This document shows positions 16,432 through 25,626 of a DNA stretch of 64,000 nucleotides, piece by piece (positions within the stretch are counted from its first letter, which is position 1; every line of letters starts with the position of its first letter). Source of the stretch: Niveibacterium sp. 24ML (GTDB lineage Bacteria; Pseudomonadota; Gammaproteobacteria; Burkholderiales; Rhodocyclaceae); the NCBI RefSeq assembly GCF_026586805.1, contig NZ_JAPFHA010000021.1:1-64000 (forward strand). The letters run 5' to 3'. The notes beneath the pieces are model-generated. The model saw only the letters and a list, made by a program, of their open reading frames with translations. It was not told where the DNA came from and ran no database searches. A program made the position numbers and the translations under genes.

Positions 16432-17427
16432 TTGAGCACGCCCCAGCGCTACGGCTTCCTGCTGCTGCCCGGCTTCCCCATGCTCGCCCTCGCCGGCGCG
16501 CTTGAGGTGCTGGGCGCTGCCAACGCCTTGCTGGGCGAGCAGAGCTACGCACCGCATCTGATGTCGCTCGACGGCGAATCGGTCCGTGCGGCCAGCGGCG
16601 CCGGGGTCGAGGTGCAGGGGCGCTTCGCAAGCGATGTCGAACTGCATGCGGTCTTTGTCGTGTCGGACCACAGCCTCGGCGCGCTCGATCTGGTGGCCTG
16701 CCAGCAGTGGCTCGCCGCGCTGGGCGAGGCGGGCTGCCTGCTTGGCGGCATTGGCACCGGCGCCGCCGTGATGGCCGATGCCGGCTTGCTGCGTGGCCAT
16801 CGCGCCACGATTCACTGGCCGCATGTGGCCGAAGTGGCGGAGCGGCACGCCGAAACCGTGGTGTCGTCAAACCTCTACGAGATCGACCGCGGCCGCCTCA
16901 CCTGCGCCGGCGGCGCCGCCAGCATCGACATGCTGCTTGCCTGGATGGGTATCCGGCATGGCGAGCGGGTTGCGCAGGAAATCGCGGCGCAACTTGGGCT
17001 TGAGCGCATCCGCGCGCGCGACGAGCGTCAGCTGGTGCCCAGCGCGGCGCGCATCGGCGGCAGTTCGGCCAAGCTCGCCGAGGCGCTGGCGCTGATGGAA
17101 GCCAACCTGAGCGAGCCGCTCCCGACCGAAGACATTGCACGGCTGGTGGGGGTGTCGCGCCGCCAGCTCGAACGCCTGTTCAAGCAACACCTCGACGCGC
17201 TGCCCTCGCGCTACTACCTCGATTTGCGCCTCACGCGCGCGCGCCGCCTGCTGCAGCAAAGCAGCCAGTCGATCCTGCAGATCGGGCTTGCCTGCGGCTT
17301 TGCCTCGGGCCCCCATTTTTCCAACGCGTACCGCAGCCACTTCGGACGCACGCCGCGCGAAGAGCGCAGCCAGCGCGCCGCCGCATGGCGTGATGCCCCC
17401 CCGGTACGAGAGGAGTCCCCCGCATGA
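16432..17427 (+). CDS. ArgR-like AraC family regulator with GATase1-like domain
   Basis: The 331-residue protein has an N-terminal DJ-1/PfpI (GATase1-like) domain of about 190 residues and a C-terminal AraC DNA-binding domain with two helix-turn-helices (TEDIARLVGVSRRQLERLF and SILQIGLACGFASGPHF). This is the architecture and length of Pseudomonas ArgR, the arginine-responsive activator of aot and aru genes, and of GbdR/CdhR regulators. It starts with TTG at 16432 behind AGAGACC, 22 bases after cphZ, and its stop overlaps the aruF start. Arginine is the expected effector from context. A fitting operator is found at 13815-13851. Confidence 0.8.
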   Translation: MSTPQRYGFLLLPGFPMLALAGALEVLGAANALLGEQSYAPHLMSLDGESVRAASGAGVEVQGRFASDVELHAVFVVSDHSLGALDLVACQQWLAALGEAGCLLGGIGTGAAVMADAGLLRGHRATIHWPHVAEVAERHAETVVSSNLYEIDRGRLTCAGGAASIDMLLAWMGIRHGERVAQEIAAQLGLERIRARDERQLVPSAARIGGSSAKLAEALALMEANLSEPLPTEDIARLVGVSRRQLERLFKQHLDALPSRYYLDLRLTRARRLLQQSSQSILQIGLACGFASGPHFSNAYRSHFGRTPREERSQRAAAWRDAPPVREESPA

Positions 17428-18491
17428 TGGATGTATCCCCCGGCCAGTTCGTGCTGCGCCCGTCGACGCCGGAAGACCTGCCGGCGATCGAACGGATTGC
17501 TGCGGCGAGCACCTTCGGCATCAACTCGCTGCCGCCCGATCGCGACTTCCTGCTCGCGCGCATCGAGCGCTCGCAGCACGCGTTCCAGACGCAAGACGAC
17601 GCCAGCGGCGAAGAGTCCTACCTCTTCGTGCTGGAGGACACCGCTGCCGGCCGCGTCATCGGCACCAGCGGCATCGCCGCCAGCGCCGGCTTTCACGACC
17701 GCTTCTACAGCTACCGCAATGAGTTCGCGGTGCACGCCAGCGAGGCGCTGGGGGAGAGCAACCGCATCCACACCCTGCACCTGTGCCACGACCTCACCGG
17801 TTACACGCTGCTGACCTCCTTCTACATCGAGCCGGACTACGCCGACACGGTGGCGCCGCAGTTGCTTTCGCGCGCGCGCCTCTTGTTCATCGCGGAATTC
17901 GGTGCGCGCTTTGCCGACCGCGTGGCGGCCGAGACGCCGGGCCTGTGCGATGCGAACGGCAACTCGCCTTTCTGGGACGAAGTGGGGCGGCGCTTCTTCA
18001 ACATGGACTATCCGCAGGCCGAGCGACTGGCGGGGGGGCGCAGCAAGAGTTTCATCGCCGAGCTGATGCCGCACTCGCCCATCTATGTGCCGCTGCTGCC
18101 CGAAACCGCGCAGTGGGCGATCGGCCAACTGCATCCCGATGGCGAATTGCCCTTTTCGATCCTGCTCGACGAGGGCTTCGAAGCCGACACCTACATCGAT
18201 GTGTTCGACGGCGGCCCCACGGTGGAAGCACGGGTGGCGCTGCTTCGCACGATTCGCCACGCACGCCGGGCGGTGGTGGGCGAAGCGCCGCTTGCGAGCG
18301 GCCCCTGGCACCTGGTGGCGCGAACCGTGCGCGAAGGCTTTCGCGCCACGCTGGCGCAGATCGCCCCCGGCGGTCCGCTGGCGGCGCTGGACGCGGCCGC
18401 GCGCGAACGTCTGGGCGTTGCGGTGGGCGAGGCCGTGCGGATTGCGCCGCTGGTGCTGGATGAAGTCGCCAGCGAGGAGGCATCGGCATGA
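17424..18491 (+). CDS. aruF: Arginine N-succinyltransferase, alpha-type subunit
   Basis: AstA/AruF transfers succinyl from succinyl-CoA to the alpha-amino group of arginine (or ornithine), the first step of the arginine succinyltransferase pathway. The 355-residue protein shows the AstA signature block LCHDLTGYTLLTSF, SRARLLFIAEF, FWDEVGRRFFNMD, FIAELMPHSPIYVPLLP and DVFDGGPTVEA. In Pseudomonas and relatives the enzyme is made of two homologous subunits, AruF and AruG, and here the second subunit follows directly with a 4-base overlap. Start is ATG at 17424 or 17427. Later enzymes of the pathway (AstB, AstC, AstD, AstE) are not in the window. Confidence 0.88.
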   Translation: MMDVSPGQFVLRPSTPEDLPAIERIAAASTFGINSLPPDRDFLLARIERSQHAFQTQDDASGEESYLFVLEDTAAGRVIGTSGIAASAGFHDRFYSYRNEFAVHASEALGESNRIHTLHLCHDLTGYTLLTSFYIEPDYADTVAPQLLSRARLLFIAEFGARFADRVAAETPGLCDANGNSPFWDEVGRRFFNMDYPQAERLAGGRSKSFIAELMPHSPIYVPLLPETAQWAIGQLHPDGELPFSILLDEGFEADTYIDVFDGGPTVEARVALLRTIRHARRAVVGEAPLASGPWHLVARTVREGFRATLAQIAPGGPLAALDAAARERLGVAVGEAVRIAPLVLDEVASEEASA

Positions 18492-19501
18492 CGCAACTGC
18501 GAATCCGCAGTGCCGTGGCGGAAGATCTGCCGGCAATCGCAGCCCTGATGGCCGATTGCGGCCGCCAGCAGGCCGGCGTGCAGTGGCCGCCAGCGGCGGG
18601 CGAACACCTGCTGGTGGCCGACACCGGCGAAGGGGGCGCGGTGCTGGGCTGCTTGCGCCTGAGCGCGGCGATCGGCTTGCGCCAGCCGCGCTACTGGTAC
18701 CACGTGGGCTGCGTGGTCCACGCCGCGCGTGAGCTGGATCTGTTCCAGCGCCAGCGTACCTTGTTGCTCGGCAACAACCACACGGGCGCGAGCGAACTGG
18801 CCGATATTGCCTGGGCGCGCAGCGGTGTGCCGCTGGCGGAACAGGCGCTGGTGCTCAACCTGCTGGTGCAGACGGCCATGCTGCTGATGGCGCGCCGCCG
18901 CGAAGCATTTGCGAGCCATCTGGTGGTGGAACTGCCCGGCTTGCGCGATGTGGCCGGGCAGGCGCCATTCTGGCAAGGGCTCGGGCGCCAGTTCTGCCGG
19001 CGCGACCCGCTGCTGGCGCGCGAGCAGTTCGGCGACGACTGGCGCGCCCATGCCGCGGCGCTGTTGCCACGCCAGACGGTCTACGCATCCTTCCTGCCGG
19101 CTGCCGCGCAGGAAGCCATTGCCCAGGCATCGCCGGCGGCACGCGTGCTGCAAGAGGTGCTGGAGGCGGCGGGGCTGCGCTACAGCCACCACATCAGCAT
19201 TGACGATGGCGGGCCGGTGCTCGAAGCGGATGTCGACACGCTTGGCGCGGTGATGGCGAGCCGCGTGTGGTCAATCAGCTTGCGCGACGCCGCCACGGCC
19301 AGTGTGCCGATGCTGGTGGCGCAGGGCGATGCGGGCAACTGGCGCGCCGTGCTGGTGCAGGCCGCCGTGGCAAACGGCAAGCTCGCGCTCGCACAAGAAG
19401 ACATGGCCCGGCTTGGCGCGGGTGAGGGCGCGCAGGTCTGGGCGGCCCCGCTGCGTAGCGAGTTTGGCCCGCTGAGCGGCTGCGTCGCAGCCAGGGCTTA
19501 G
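18488..19501 (+). CDS. aruG: Arginine N-succinyltransferase, second subunit
   Basis: This 337-residue AstA-family protein is a diverged paralogue of the preceding gene: YWYHVGCVVHAARELDL, GNNHTGASELADI, FWQGLGRQFCRRDPLLA and HISIDDGGPVLEAD match the equivalent AstA blocks. It lacks several residues conserved in the first subunit (for example the LCHDLTG block reads GNNHTGAS), as expected of the AruG side of an AruFG heteromer. The start ATG overlaps the aruF stop (ATGA). A GNAT-like fold is expected. An independent role is unlikely because of strict linkage. Confidence 0.82.
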   Translation: MTQLRIRSAVAEDLPAIAALMADCGRQQAGVQWPPAAGEHLLVADTGEGGAVLGCLRLSAAIGLRQPRYWYHVGCVVHAARELDLFQRQRTLLLGNNHTGASELADIAWARSGVPLAEQALVLNLLVQTAMLLMARRREAFASHLVVELPGLRDVAGQAPFWQGLGRQFCRRDPLLAREQFGDDWRAHAAALLPRQTVYASFLPAAAQEAIAQASPAARVLQEVLEAAGLRYSHHISIDDGGPVLEADVDTLGAVMASRVWSISLRDAATASVPMLVAQGDAGNWRAVLVQAAVANGKLALAQEDMARLGAGEGAQVWAAPLRSEFGPLSGCVAARA

Positions 19502-19647
19502 GCCCGTGCATGCACCGCGGGGCCTGAGACACCCAATCTGGATCGACATCAATCGGGGGCGCACGCGTCGCACCGCGGCCCGCGCCGGGATCGCCGCCAC
19601 GCCCCCCTTCTGCAGCCTTGGGCTGCACCTGCTGTGAGGAATTCGCG

Positions 19648-21036
19648 ATGAAGCTGCGCCTGCCCAATACCTTCGTGCTGCTGGCCGCCTTGCTGGCGCT
19701 GATTGCCTTGTCGACCTGGTTCGTGCCAGGCGGGCAGTACGACACGCAGATGGTCAACGGCAAGAAGGTGATCGACCCCGATTCCTTCCGTTATGTGGCG
19801 AGCAACCCGCAGGGCTTGGTCGCCCTGTTCACCGCGCCGATCAAGGGTTTTGTGGAGGCGGCGCTGATCATCGGCTTCGTGCTGATCGTCGGCGGCGTCT
19901 TCAACGTGCTGCACAAGACCGAGGCGATCGACGCGATGATCAAGTCGGTGGCCAAGGCGCACACGCGTTCGCCGCTGGTGCGGGCAATGGTGATTCCGCT
20001 GTTTGTGACCCTCTTTTCGATTGGCGGCGCCACCTTCGGCATGGCCGAGGAGGCGATTCCCTTCGTGCTGATCTTCATTCCGCTCGCGCTCGCGCTGAAG
20101 TACGACACCACGATCGGCGTCTCGATTCCCTTCGTCGGTTCGCAGATCGGCTTTGCCACGGCCTTTCTGAACCCGTTCAACGTCGGCGTTGCGCAGGGGA
20201 TTGCGGGCGTGCCGCTGTTTTCCGGCATCGGATTTCGCGCGATCTGCTGGGCCTTCTTCACTCTGGTCACGATCGCCTTCCTGATGTGGTATGCCGCGCG
20301 CATCAAGGCCAATCCGCGCCTGAGCCCCACCTTCGAGATGGACGAGGAAAAGCGCAAGCACCTGAACCTCGCGGAGTTCGAGAACTTCGCCGGCATGACC
20401 GGCAAGCACCGGATGGTGCTGGCGCTGTTTGTCGGTTCGCTGATCGCGATGATTGTCGGCGTCGTGAAGTACGAGTGGTACATCCACGAAATTGCCGCGC
20501 TGTTTCTGGTGATGGGGATCAGCGTGGGCGTCGTGGCGCGCCTCAAGTCCGACGACTGGGTGAACGCCTTCCTGCAGGGCGCGCGCGATCTGGTGGGCAC
20601 TGCGCTGGTGATCGCGCTGGCCAAGGCAACGGTGGTCATCATGCGCGACGGGCACATCATCGACACCACCTTGCATGCGCTGGCGCCGTATGTCGAGTCG
20701 GGCAGTGCGGTGTTTGCCGCGCAGAAGATGTTCGTGATCCAGTCGGTGATCAACTTCTTCATCCACTCGGGCACCGGCCAGGCTGCGCTGACCATGCCGA
20801 TCATGGCGCCGCTGGCGGATCTGGTGGGCGTGACGCGGCAGACCGCGATCCTCGCCTTCCAGTTCGGTGAGCTGACAACGCCGATCATCCCGACGTCAGG
20901 CATCACCGTCGGTGTGCTGGCGCTGGCAGGCGTGCCCTACACCACCTGGGTGCGCTGGATGCTGCCGCTGCAGGGCTTGTACCTGCTGATGGCGCTGCTC
21001 ATGCTGGCGGTGGCGGTACTGACCGGCTATCGCTGA
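19648..21036 (+). CDS. YfcC/ArcD-type amino acid transporter
   Basis: The 462-residue membrane protein is a member of the YfcC family (related to the ArcD basic amino acid antiporter group and to DcuC-like carriers), with about 11-12 hydrophobic segments. Family blocks include FVPGGQYDT, TLFSIGGATFGMAEEAIPF and HSGTGQAALTMPIMAPLADL. The start at 19648 follows a clear GAGGA site. It lies 146 bases after aruG on the same strand and is the only inner-membrane carrier of the cluster, so arginine, ornithine or beta-Asp-Arg is the likely substrate. The direction (uptake or exchange) cannot be read from sequence. Confidence 0.8.
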   Translation: MKLRLPNTFVLLAALLALIALSTWFVPGGQYDTQMVNGKKVIDPDSFRYVASNPQGLVALFTAPIKGFVEAALIIGFVLIVGGVFNVLHKTEAIDAMIKSVAKAHTRSPLVRAMVIPLFVTLFSIGGATFGMAEEAIPFVLIFIPLALALKYDTTIGVSIPFVGSQIGFATAFLNPFNVGVAQGIAGVPLFSGIGFRAICWAFFTLVTIAFLMWYAARIKANPRLSPTFEMDEEKRKHLNLAEFENFAGMTGKHRMVLALFVGSLIAMIVGVVKYEWYIHEIAALFLVMGISVGVVARLKSDDWVNAFLQGARDLVGTALVIALAKATVVIMRDGHIIDTTLHALAPYVESGSAVFAAQKMFVIQSVINFFIHSGTGQAALTMPIMAPLADLVGVTRQTAILAFQFGELTTPIIPTSGITVGVLALAGVPYTTWVRWMLPLQGLYLLMALLMLAVAVLTGYR

Positions 21037-21077
21037 TCGCCGCGCGTGCGCACGCCGCCCTGGCGGCGCCCGCGTCT

Positions 21078-21323
21078 TCAGGCGAGGTTGCGGGGGTGCT
21101 GCGCGGCGCAGCCTTCGTTGCCGCGCCGGTAGTTGCCGGTGATGCGGGCCATCAGTTGCTGCATCTTGGCGGCATCGCCCGCAGCGGCCTTCGCGAGGAA
21201 TGCGCGGGCGTCTGCCTTGCGCAGCGTGGCTGCGGAGCGGCCATGGTGGAGGATCTCGACGCTGCCGTCCTTGCGTGCGCGGTAGCTGAAGCCCAGCTCT
21301 GCGGCCTCAGCGGTTCTTGCCAT
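21078..21323 (-). CDS. Small protein of unknown function downstream of a GH13 gene
   Basis: An 81-residue, basic, soluble protein (MARTAEAAELGFSYRARKDG at the start) begins 8 bases after the stop of the upstream glycosidase gene, so the two form an operon. A GTG at 21329 is an alternative start adding two residues. The sequence alternates short beta-like segments (FSYRARKDGSVEILHHGR) with a helical half (DARAFLAKAAAGDAAKMQQLMARITGNYRRG). No family is recognised and no signal peptide is seen. Its codon use resembles that of neighbouring genes, which favours a real gene. Confidence 0.6.
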   Translation of the reverse strand: MARTAEAAELGFSYRARKDGSVEILHHGRSAATLRKADARAFLAKAAAGDAAKMQQLMARITGNYRRGNEGCAAQHPRNLA

Positions 21324-21331
21324 GCGCACGC

Positions 21332-22966
21332 TCAGTGCGCAGCGGCTGGGCTTTCAACGGCGAAAACGGCAAAGGATTGCTTGGGCATCGGCACGCTCGC
21401 GCCGCCCTTGCTGCTGGCCGAGAACTTGGCGCCGCCCCGCGGCCATAGCGCGCGCAGCGTTGCGCCGGCGGGCAGGTGCTGCAGATTCGCGGTGGCATCC
21501 TTGCTGCCATAGTTGAAGATCACCACCGAGCGCTCGTTGGGCAGCACGCGTTGGGTGCTGAGGATGCGCCCTGCGGCCACCACCCGCTCGTGCTTGCCGC
21601 GCATGAGCGATTCGCGCGACTTGCGCAGCGCGATCACCGACTTGTAGAAGGCCAGCAGCGAATCCTCTGCCGCCTGGGCGGCAGCGACGTTGTTCTTCGC
21701 AACATTGCTGGACAGGGGCCGATAGGGCTTGCCGCTGGTAAAGCCGCCGGTGGCCTTGTCGCCGGTCCAGCTCATCGGCGTGCGCAGGCGCGGGTCGCCT
21801 TGCAGTTTTGTGGCGCCCGAAATGCCGATCTCTTCGCCGTAGTAGATGAAGGGCGTGCCGGCGAGCAGCAGGTTGCTCGCCGCGGCAAGGCGGTACTGCG
21901 CGCGGTCGCCGGCAAGCTGGTCCCACACCCGGTCGCCGGCGAAGGCGTCGTGGTTGGAAAGAAAGCTCGCCATCGTCAGCGGTGAGGTTTGCCAGAACGC
22001 CGCGACTTCTTCGATGGCGACACTGTCGCCGGTGGCGGCCGTGACCAGGCTGGTCTGCAGCGGAAAGCCGAAGGCGCTGTCGCAGGACTGCGGCATTGCA
22101 AACGCGCGTGATGCGGCGGGCGATTCGCACACCATGTAGCGATTCGGATAGCCCATCACCACCTCGCGCACCTTGCCCATCAGTGCGTGGTTTTCTTTCT
22201 GGTTCTCCCAGGCGGCAGGGCCGTTCTCGATCAAGTGCCCCACGGCGTCGAAGCGAAAGCCGTCCACGCCGCGGTTGAGCCAGAAGCGAAGGTTGTCCAG
22301 GTGGTAGGCGACGACCTTCGGATTGTTCAGGTTGAAGTCGGGCATCTGGCTCCAGAAGCCGGCGAAATACACACCGTGCGAGCCGTCGTACCAGGGGTCC
22401 TGCCCGTAGATGTTCCAGCCGTCCGGCGCCTTGTTGCGCCAGATGTACCAGTCGCGGTAGGGGTTCTTCGGTGAATCGTTCGAGTTCACAAACAGCGGGT
22501 TCATGCCGCCGCTGTGGTTGATGACGTAGTCGATGATCACGCCGATGCCGCGCGCATGGGCCTGGCGCAGCAACTCGTCGAAATCGGCCAGGGTGCCGTA
22601 GTCGCGGTCGACTGAGCGGTAATTGGCCACCGCGTAGCCGTGATCCTTGTCCTGGCTTTCGGTGATCGGCATCAGCCAGATGCCGGTGATGCCCAGATCG
22701 CGCAGGTAGTCGAGCCGGCTGATCAGGCCCCGGAGATCGCCCTTGCCGTCGCCGTCACTGTCCTGATAGCTGCGCACGAAGATCTCGACGAAAGCGCCGT
22801 GCTTCCAGTTCGCCGGCAGCGCTGAGGGCGCTTCGAGTTTCTTGACCGGGCTCACGTCCACCGCGGGCAGGGGATCCGCGCTGCGCGCTGTAGCGGCGCC
22901 GCCCAGCAGGAGGACGGCCAGCGTGGCGCGGATCAGGGCGGTGATGCGTGGCGAGCAGCAAGGCAT
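21332..22966 (-). CDS. Exported GH13 family glycosidase (alpha-amylase/trehalose synthase-like)
   Basis: A 544-residue secreted glycosidase with a signal peptide (hydrophobic core [21 protein letters not shown]). The catalytic GH13 set is intact: nucleophile Asp240 (FRFDAVG), acid/base Glu281 (MVCESP) and Asp340 (SNHDAF). [13 protein letters not shown] is a calcium-binding-like loop found in oligo-1,6-glucosidase, trehalose synthase and related enzymes that start cleavage from short glucans. The ATG at 22966 is used because CGGAG precedes it and a signal peptide follows. It is divergent from a MalT-like activator and paralogous to the GH13 gene on the other side. Exact glucan specificity is not predictable. 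Confidence 0.88.
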   Translation of the reverse strand: MPCCSPRITALIRATLAVLLLGGAATARSADPLPAVDVSPVKKLEAPSALPANWKHGAFVEIFVRSYQDSDGDGKGDLRGLISRLDYLRDLGITGIWLMPITESQDKDHGYAVANYRSVDRDYGTLADFDELLRQAHARGIGVIIDYVINHSGGMNPLFVNSNDSPKNPYRDWYIWRNKAPDGWNIYGQDPWYDGSHGVYFAGFWSQMPDFNLNNPKVVAYHLDNLRFWLNRGVDGFRFDAVGHLIENGPAAWENQKENHALMGKVREVVMGYPNRYMVCESPAASRAFAMPQSCDSAFGFPLQTSLVTAATGDSVAIEEVAAFWQTSPLTMASFLSNHDAFAGDRVWDQLAGDRAQYRLAAASNLLLAGTPFIYYGEEIGISGATKLQGDPRLRTPMSWTGDKATGGFTSGKPYRPLSSNVAKNNVAAAQAAEDSLLAFYKSVIALRKSRESLMRGKHERVVAAGRILSTQRVLPNERSVVIFNYGSKDATANLQHLPAGATLRALWPRGGAKFSASSKGGASVPMPKQSFAVFAVESPAAAH

Positions 22967-23113
22967 GGAGACACTCCGTGTGACCGGCGCAACCGCCCGG
23001 CCTTCGACGTTCAGGGTTAAGGGGCGAGAATACCGCGAACTCGCGTGCCGGCACTGTTTCGGGATTGCGAGGCATTGCTCGCGCACAATCGATCAGCGTG
23101 GGCCCGCGCTACC

Positions 23114-25510
23114 ATGGCGTGCATGATTGGCCCCCAGATCATTGCGCCTCACTTTCCTGCCCGGCCAGTGGGCATTCGGCCTGCTCGCCTTGCCAGACTG
23201 CAAGCGCGCGTGGCGGCCTGCCCGGTCGTCGTGATGCTGGCGCCGCCCGGATTTGGCAAAACGACCCTCGCCGCATCGTTGCTGCATGCCTGGCAAGGGC
23301 CGCGCGACTGGCTCGCGCTTGAACATCTGCCGCCGGAGCAACGCCTGGCGGTGCTCGGCACCGCTCTTGCGAACCTGGCGGACGATCAACTGCTGGTGAT
23401 CGATGCCATCGACAGCCTGCCGGAAGCCCCCGCACGCGCTGGGCAACCGCTGTTGCCGGGCGCGCCGCGGCGCGGCCATCTGCTGCTCACCGCACGCAGC
23501 GCTCGCGCCTTGCCGCTTGATGCCTGGCATGCGCGCGGCGTCTTGAGTCTTTTTGATCGCGATGCCATGGCGCCCAGTCAGGCGGAATGGCGCCGCGTTT
23601 TCGGCGCGGACGGTGGCTCGGCGGCCGATTGGATCGGCTGGTGGGCGCTGCGGCGGGTGGCTTTGGCCGAACCGGGCGCAAGCAACGCGGCTAGCGTTGA
23701 TTGGTTGCGGCGCACGTATCTGGCCAGCCTCGATCCTGTGGAGGCAAGCGTGCTCGGGGGGCTCGCCCTGTGCGCTGCGATCCCGCACGAAACGCTAGCG
23801 AGCTGGCTTGGCATCGGCCTCGCGCCCTGGGGCAAGGCGCTGCACGCGCTCACCCGGGATGGCGCACCGCTGCGGGCTGGGCAGGTGCCCGCGGCATTTG
23901 CCGCCGACATCGCGGCGGCTTGGCAGCTGCATCAGCCCGAATGCGCCGCGCGCTGCATTGCCGCAGCGCTGAACCATGCGCTGGACTTGCGCGATGCCGT
24001 GGGCGCCGCCCGCCTTGCCCGCGCCAGTGCGGCCCCCGGCGCGAACGCCCGCGTGCTCGAAGCGCTGGGCTGGGCGATGCTGCTGGGGCCGGCGCGCGGC
24101 CAACTGGGCGACATGCTGGCGAGCCTGAGTGCCGATGAAGCGGCTTCGCCGGCCATGCGCTTGCTGCGTGCGGCATGGTGGGTTGAGCTCAGGCGTGCGC
24201 CGGTTGAAGCTGAGCGTTTGCTGTGCGAAGCCGGCCTCAGCGGCCCGTATGCCGACACCATCACCGCGCGCTGCAAACAGATGTACGAAGACCCGGCGGG
24301 CGCGGCCCGGTTCGCAGAGGCGGCGCTGGCCGCGATGCCGGCGCAGGCCGGGGCGCCGGCCATACTGGCGGCGTTTGCCGCAGCATGTGCGTGGTTCGAC
24401 TTGGGTTGGCCGCAGCGGGCAAGCGAGGCGCTGCTGGAAGTGGTGCGCGCTGCGCGCCGCGATGGCCTGATCCAGCTTGAGCTCGACGCCCTGCATGTGC
24501 TGGCGCGAGCGAATCAGGAAGCGGCCGATTGGCGGGGCTTGGCGGTAACGCTGCAGCAAGCGCGCGAACGGCTGGCCGATCCGGCGCTGCAAGGCAGCAC
24601 GGCCGCGCAGTCCCTCGCGCGCGTGGCGCTGTTCGATAGCCATGAGCGTCTGCAGCCGGCTGCGCCCATGGTTGCACCTCCGTCCGATCCTGATCTTTAC
24701 GCTTTGCCGTGGCTGGTGGCGCGTGCGCGGCGCGCCTTGCTCGACGGCGATGTCGGCCACGCCCAGGCGCTTGGCCACACCCTCACCGAGCGCCTGCACG
24801 GCACCTACGTGAGCGAGAAGTGGCGGCTCGAGGCGCGCTACATCCGCATCTGGCTGGCCGGCCTGTGCGGCGATACCAAGGCCCTGCTGGCGATGGCCGG
24901 CGCGGCAAAGCTGCCGGCGCCTGACGCGGCGCTGCACGAATGGACGCATGCGGTGCAATGCGCCGCGGCCGCCTTGCTGGCCAATGCAGCCTGGCCGACC
25001 CCACTGCTTGCGGATCTGCGTGCGGCACTGGCATCGCGCGGCCTCCATCGCCTGGGGGCCACGGCTGCGCTGGTGGCGGCGCTGAGTGATCGCGAGGATT
25101 GCGTGGCGCGGCTTGGCGAGTACCTGCACACTGCCGCGCAAAGCCAGCGGACCATGGATGCATGCTGGCTGGCGCCGCGTTTGCTGGACCCACTGGCGCG
25201 CTGGTTGCGGCACCCGGCCGCGGTGTCTGACCCTGCGGCCCGCGAACTGGGCCTGGCGCTGTTCTCGCGTTTGCAGCCACCGGCTGCCCAGACTGAAACC
25301 GTCGACATGCGCAAGCGTCCGGCAGACCTGACAGAGCGCGAATGGCAGGTACTTCAGCTGATCGGCGGGCAGTACAGCAACGAGCAGATCGCAACCCTGC
25401 TGCATGTGTCGTTGCCCACGATCAAGACCCACATCAATCGCCTTTACGCCAAGCTGGGCGTGGCATCACGGGCGGAAGCGATGCAGCGCGCGCGGGCCCT
25501 CGCCGCGTAG
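23114..25510 (+). CDS. MalT-like LuxR family transcriptional activator
   Basis: The 798-residue protein has the MalT/LAL layout: an N-terminal NTPase with Walker [11 protein letters not shown] (about residues 43-52) and a Walker B-like [10 protein letters not shown], a long helical repeat region in the middle, and a C-terminal LuxR helix-turn-helix ([23 protein letters not shown] and [14 protein letters not shown] split over two short blocks). Such proteins bind ATP and an inducer, maltotriose for MalT, and activate glucan genes. It lies between two exported GH13 genes, one divergent, one downstream on the same strand, so they are its likely targets. The start is MAC at 23114 or MIG at 23123; neither has a strong ribosome site. 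Confidence 0.85.
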   Translation: MACMIGPQIIAPHFPARPVGIRPARLARLQARVAACPVVVMLAPPGFGKTTLAASLLHAWQGPRDWLALEHLPPEQRLAVLGTALANLADDQLLVIDAIDSLPEAPARAGQPLLPGAPRRGHLLLTARSARALPLDAWHARGVLSLFDRDAMAPSQAEWRRVFGADGGSAADWIGWWALRRVALAEPGASNAASVDWLRRTYLASLDPVEASVLGGLALCAAIPHETLASWLGIGLAPWGKALHALTRDGAPLRAGQVPAAFAADIAAAWQLHQPECAARCIAAALNHALDLRDAVGAARLARASAAPGANARVLEALGWAMLLGPARGQLGDMLASLSADEAASPAMRLLRAAWWVELRRAPVEAERLLCEAGLSGPYADTITARCKQMYEDPAGAARFAEAALAAMPAQAGAPAILAAFAAACAWFDLGWPQRASEALLEVVRAARRDGLIQLELDALHVLARANQEAADWRGLAVTLQQARERLADPALQGSTAAQSLARVALFDSHERLQPAAPMVAPPSDPDLYALPWLVARARRALLDGDVGHAQALGHTLTERLHGTYVSEKWRLEARYIRIWLAGLCGDTKALLAMAGAAKLPAPDAALHEWTHAVQCAAAALLANAAWPTPLLADLRAALASRGLHRLGATAALVAALSDREDCVARLGEYLHTAAQSQRTMDACWLAPRLLDPLARWLRHPAAVSDPAARELGLALFSRLQPPAAQTETVDMRKRPADLTEREWQVLQLIGGQYSNEQIATLLHVSLPTIKTHINRLYAKLGVASRAEAMQRARALAA

Positions 25511-25514
25511 TCCG

Positions 25515-25546
25515 TTCAACCGGGGCGATTCAACCAGGGGGTTGAA
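25515..25546 (+). promoter_or_regulatory. Repeated TTCAACC elements with hairpin before the second GH13 gene
   Basis: TTCAACC occurs at 25515-25521 and 25529-25535, and the complement GGTTGAA at 25540-25546. The second copy forms a 7-bp stem with a 4-base loop; the first copy could compete for the same partner. It lies just after the activator stop and about 80 bases before the GH13 start, so it may be a terminator without T tract or an operator. Confidence 0.3.
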
Positions 25547-25626
25547 TGCGCGCCGCCGCCAGCCTCGACAGACTCTCCCCCTGACCGCGCGACACGACGC
25601 GGCGGGCAATCAAGAAGGAGAGCGAG

